In this document: positions 23,655-25,933 of the stretch, piece by piece | Numbering within the stretch: the stretch's first letter is position 1 | Layout: each line of letters begins with the position of its first letter | Source: Planctomycetia bacterium | GTDB taxonomy: Bacteria; Planctomycetota; UBA1135; GCA-002686595 | Direction of reading: 5' to 3' | DNA: 25,933 bases | Assembly: GCA_005778045.1 (NCBI GenBank) | Contig: SXKQ01000069.1 | Coordinates: forward strand, 1 to 25,933 | Made by a program: the position numbers and the translations under genes | The notes under the pieces: generated by a model | What the model was told of the DNA's origin: nothing | The model's input: the letters and a program-made list of their open reading frames with translations, nothing else | Databases searched by the model: none

Positions 23655-25933
23655 TCACTCGGCGGCCTCGTCGGGCTCGGGCCCATCGGTCTCAGGCCCG
23701 TCCGGCAGCGGCTCCTCGGGCTCGTCCGCACCGGCCTCGCCCGCGGACGCGGGCACGATGCGGCGCTGCTGAGTGGCCTGGTACTGCGTGAGGTCCTCGG
23801 CGCTGACGAGCTCGATGCCGACGAGCTTGTCGCCTTCCTTGAGGTTGACGAGGCGCACGCCCTGAGTGTTGCGACCCATCGGGCGCATTTCACTCACGGC
23901 CGAGCGCACGATCATCCCCGACTCGGTGATGAACATGACCTCGTCGTCCTCGCGGCACATGACCGTGCCGATCACCTGACCGTTGCGACCCTCGGTGTGG
24001 ATGTTGATCACGCCCTGGCCGCCGCGGCCCTTGATCGGGTACTCCTCGAGCGCGGTGCGCTTGCCGAAGCCATTCTCGCAGGCGGAGAGCACGAACGTGT
24101 CGGGCACGGCCACCTTCATGTCGACGACCTTGTCCTCGCCGAGCAGGCGGATGCCGCGCACGCCGTAGCTCGTGCGGCCCATCGAGCGCACGTTCTCGTC
24201 GGCGAAGCGGATCGTCTGGCCGTCGGCCGAGGAGATCACGACCGTGTCGCCGGACTTGCACAGTCCGACCGCCACGACCTCGTCGCCTTCCTCGAGCAGG
24301 ATGGCGCGGATGCCGCCCTTCTTCGGACGCGAGTAGGCCTCGAGCGAGGTCTTCTTGACCGTGCCACGCTGGGTGGTGAAGAAGATCGAGCGCTCCTTGT
24401 CGAACTCGACGACGCGCAGCACGTTCGTGATGCGCTCGCCCGCCTGCAGCTCGATCAGGTTCGACATCGCGCGGCCGGCGCTGGTGCGGTTGGCTTCCGG
24501 CAGGTTGTAGACCTTGAGCCAGTAGACCTGCCCCCGGTTGGAGAAGCACAGCACGTGGTCGTGGGTGCCGGCGACGAAGAGCGACTGCACGACGTCGCCC
24601 TCCTTGGTCTCCGAGCCGATGATCCCGCGGCCACCGCGGCCCTGCGTGCGGTACACGTCGAGTGGCGTGCGCTTGACGTAGCCGTCGCGCGAGAACGTGA
24701 CCACCATCATCTCCTCGGTGATCAGCTCCTCGATGTCGAACGAGCCGTCGATCTCCTCGCGGCTGATTTCTGTGCGGCGCTTGTCGCCGTACTTCTGCTC
24801 GAGCTCGTCGAGGTCGGACTTGATGATCGCGACCACGCGTCCGTCGCGCGCGAGGATGTCCTTGAGGTCCGCGATCTCCGCCAGCAGCGCGTTGAACTCT
24901 TCCTCGAGCTTCTCGCGCTCGAGGCCAGTGAGGCGCGCGAGACGCATGTCGACGATCGCCTGCGACTGGCGCGTCGACAGCGCGAAGCGCCCCTGCAGGC
25001 CGGTCTTGGCGGCATCCGGCGTGGCGCTGGCGCGGATGATGCGGATGACTTCGTCGATGTTGTCGACCGCGATGCGCAGTCCGTCGACGATGTGCTTGCG
25101 CTCTTCCGCCTTCGCCAGCAGGAACTGCGTGCGGCGGCGGATGACTTCCTTGCGGTGCGCGATGTAGCTGTCGAGCAGGCCACGCAGGTTGAGCGTGCGC
25201 GGCTGCCCGCGGTCGATCACGAGGTTGATGATCGACTGCGTCGACTGCAGCGGCGTGTACTGGAACAGCTGGTTGACGATGACCTGCGGGTCCTCGCCCT
25301 TCTTCAGGTCGATCGAGAGCCGGATGCCGGTGCGGTCGGAGAAGTCCTGAACGTTCGAGATGCCGGTGATCCGGTCGTCGTTCACGACCTCGACGATCTT
25401 CTCGATGATCGCTTCCTTGCGGACTTGGAAGGGAATCTCGGTGAAGACGATCGACGAGCGGTTCTTGTTCTCGACGACGTGGTACTTGCCGCGCACGCGG
25501 CAGATGCCACGGCCCGTGGAGTAGGCCTGCAGGATCCCGCGACGGCCCATGATGATGCCGCCGGTCGGGAAGTCGGGACCGGTGACGAGCTCGCACAGCT
25601 CGCCGATCGTGACGTCCGGGCGTTCGAGCACCGCGCGCAGGCCCGCGACGACTTCGCGCAGGTTGTGCGGCAGGAGGCTCGTCGCCATGCCGACCGCGAT
25701 GCCGTCCGAGCCGTTGCACAGAAGGTTCGGGAAGCGCCCGGGGAGCACCACGGGCTCGGTGCGCGTCTCGTCGTAGTTGGGCTGGCGGTCGACCGTCTCC
25801 TTGTCGAGGTCCGCCATCAGCTCGGTCGTGACGCCGGTCATGCGCGCTTCCGTGTAACGCATGGCCGCCGCGCCATCGCCGTCGATGTTGCCGAAGGTGC
25901 CTTGGCCATCGATCAGCGGGTAGCGCGTGCTGA
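23655..25933 (-). CDS. gyrA: DNA gyrase subunit A, 5' end missing
   Basis: GyrA, the cutting and rejoining subunit of DNA gyrase. The gene runs off the right edge, so the start and the quinolone-resistance residues equivalent to Ser83/Asp87 are outside; the window begins near E. coli residue 96. The catalytic Tyr is intact (codon 25854-25856, in AAAMRYTEARM), preceded by STRYPLIDGQGTFGNIDGDG. Further on: YDETRTEPVVLPGRFPNLL, NGSDGIAVGMAT, GGIIMGRRGI, the coiled tower region (RRTQFLLAKAEERKHIVDGL), and the C-terminal pinwheel with GyrA-box-like QGRGGRG followed by KGRGGQG, which distinguishes GyrA from ParC. It ends in a short acidic tail (DEPEEPLPDGPETDGPEPD), common in GyrA. Codon use looks normal and there are no interruptions. 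Confidence 0.97.
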   Translation of the reverse strand, partial: STRYPLIDGQGTFGNIDGDGAAAMRYTEARMTGVTTELMADLDKETVDRQPNYDETRTEPVVLPGRFPNLLCNGSDGIAVGMATSLLPHNLREVVAGLRAVLERPDVTIGELCELVTGPDFPTGGIIMGRRGILQAYSTGRGICRVRGKYHVVENKNRSSIVFTEIPFQVRKEAIIEKIVEVVNDDRITGISNVQDFSDRTGIRLSIDLKKGEDPQVIVNQLFQYTPLQSTQSIINLVIDRGQPRTLNLRGLLDSYIAHRKEVIRRRTQFLLAKAEERKHIVDGLRIAVDNIDEVIRIIRASATPDAAKTGLQGRFALSTRQSQAIVDMRLARLTGLEREKLEEEFNALLAEIADLKDILARDGRVVAIIKSDLDELEQKYGDKRRTEISREEIDGSFDIEELITEEMMVVTFSRDGYVKRTPLDVYRTQGRGGRGIIGSETKEGDVVQSLFVAGTHDHVLCFSNRGQVYWLKVYNLPEANRTSAGRAMSNLIELQAGERITNVLRVVEFDKERSIFFTTQRGTVKKTSLEAYSRPKKGGIRAILLEEGDEVVAVGLCKSGDTVVISSADGQTIRFADENVRSMGRTSYGVRGIRLLGEDKVVDMKVAVPDTFVLSACENGFGKRTALEEYPIKGRGGQGVINIHTEGRNGQVIGTVMCREDDEVMFITESGMIVRSAVSEMRPMGRNTQGVRLVNLKEGDKLVGIELVSAEDLTQYQATQQRRIVPASAGEAGADEPEEPLPDGPETDGPEPDEAAE

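Noticed and set aside
1..25933. CRISPR arrays, tRNA or rRNA genes, transposases, integrases, attachment sites
   Set aside because: No spaced direct repeats, tRNA-like cloverleaf, rRNA-like stretch or transposase/integrase motif was noticed on either strand by eye.

Overview
The window is high-GC (roughly 65-70%), densely packed bacterial DNA. I infer a member of the Planctomycetota. The support is two secreted proteins that share a Cys-rich C-terminal domain (YCTGK..GC.P ... WMRDPA..TGLSNAV), which I associate with large hypothetical secreted proteins of that phylum, plus a PduS/PduT microcompartment pair and a B12-dependent ribonucleotide reductase. Taxonomy is inference, not proof. No stretch over 300 bases lacks a gene.

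Layout, left to right. (1) The 3' part of a SAM methyltransferase, then a translationally coupled ABC ATPase and FtsX-type permease (+). (2) On the minus strand, a CIA30-like lipoprotein gene followed by a large secreted subtilase. (3) On the plus strand, a small multi-pass membrane protein, then a two-gene unit of an SPFH membrane protein and an Arc-type ribbon-helix-helix regulator, preceded by an AT-rich operator-like site. (4) A convergent ACT-domain gene whose stop codon shares a palindrome with the regulator's stop. (5) A pduS-pduT pair: an Fe-S flavoprotein and a tandem-BMC shell trimer with a candidate Fe-S cysteine. No other microcompartment genes are visible, and the pair is closed by a strong terminator hairpin. 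(6) A decayed island (about 12.57-15.47 kb) of three neighbouring genes. Each is interrupted by an in-frame stop (one TAA, one TAG, one TGA) and two also carry single-base frameshifts. The products would be a HAF-repeat secreted protein, a zinc-ribbon membrane protein and a small membrane protein. (7) A minus-strand housekeeping series: DUF1801 protein, alpha/beta hydrolase, NrdJ, MurJ, YqeY, a hexose-6-phosphate epimerase-like protein, and GyrA, which runs off the right edge.

Functional themes. MurJ serves the cell envelope. NrdJ and GyrA serve DNA synthesis and topology. NrdJ (adenosylcobalamin-dependent) and PduS (homologous to a cobalamin-reducing flavoprotein) could meet through cobalamin, but nothing in the sequence shows co-regulation. 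The most notable items are the orphan pduST pair, the SPFH-Arc operon with its operator candidate, the shared C-terminal domain, and the cluster of interrupted genes.
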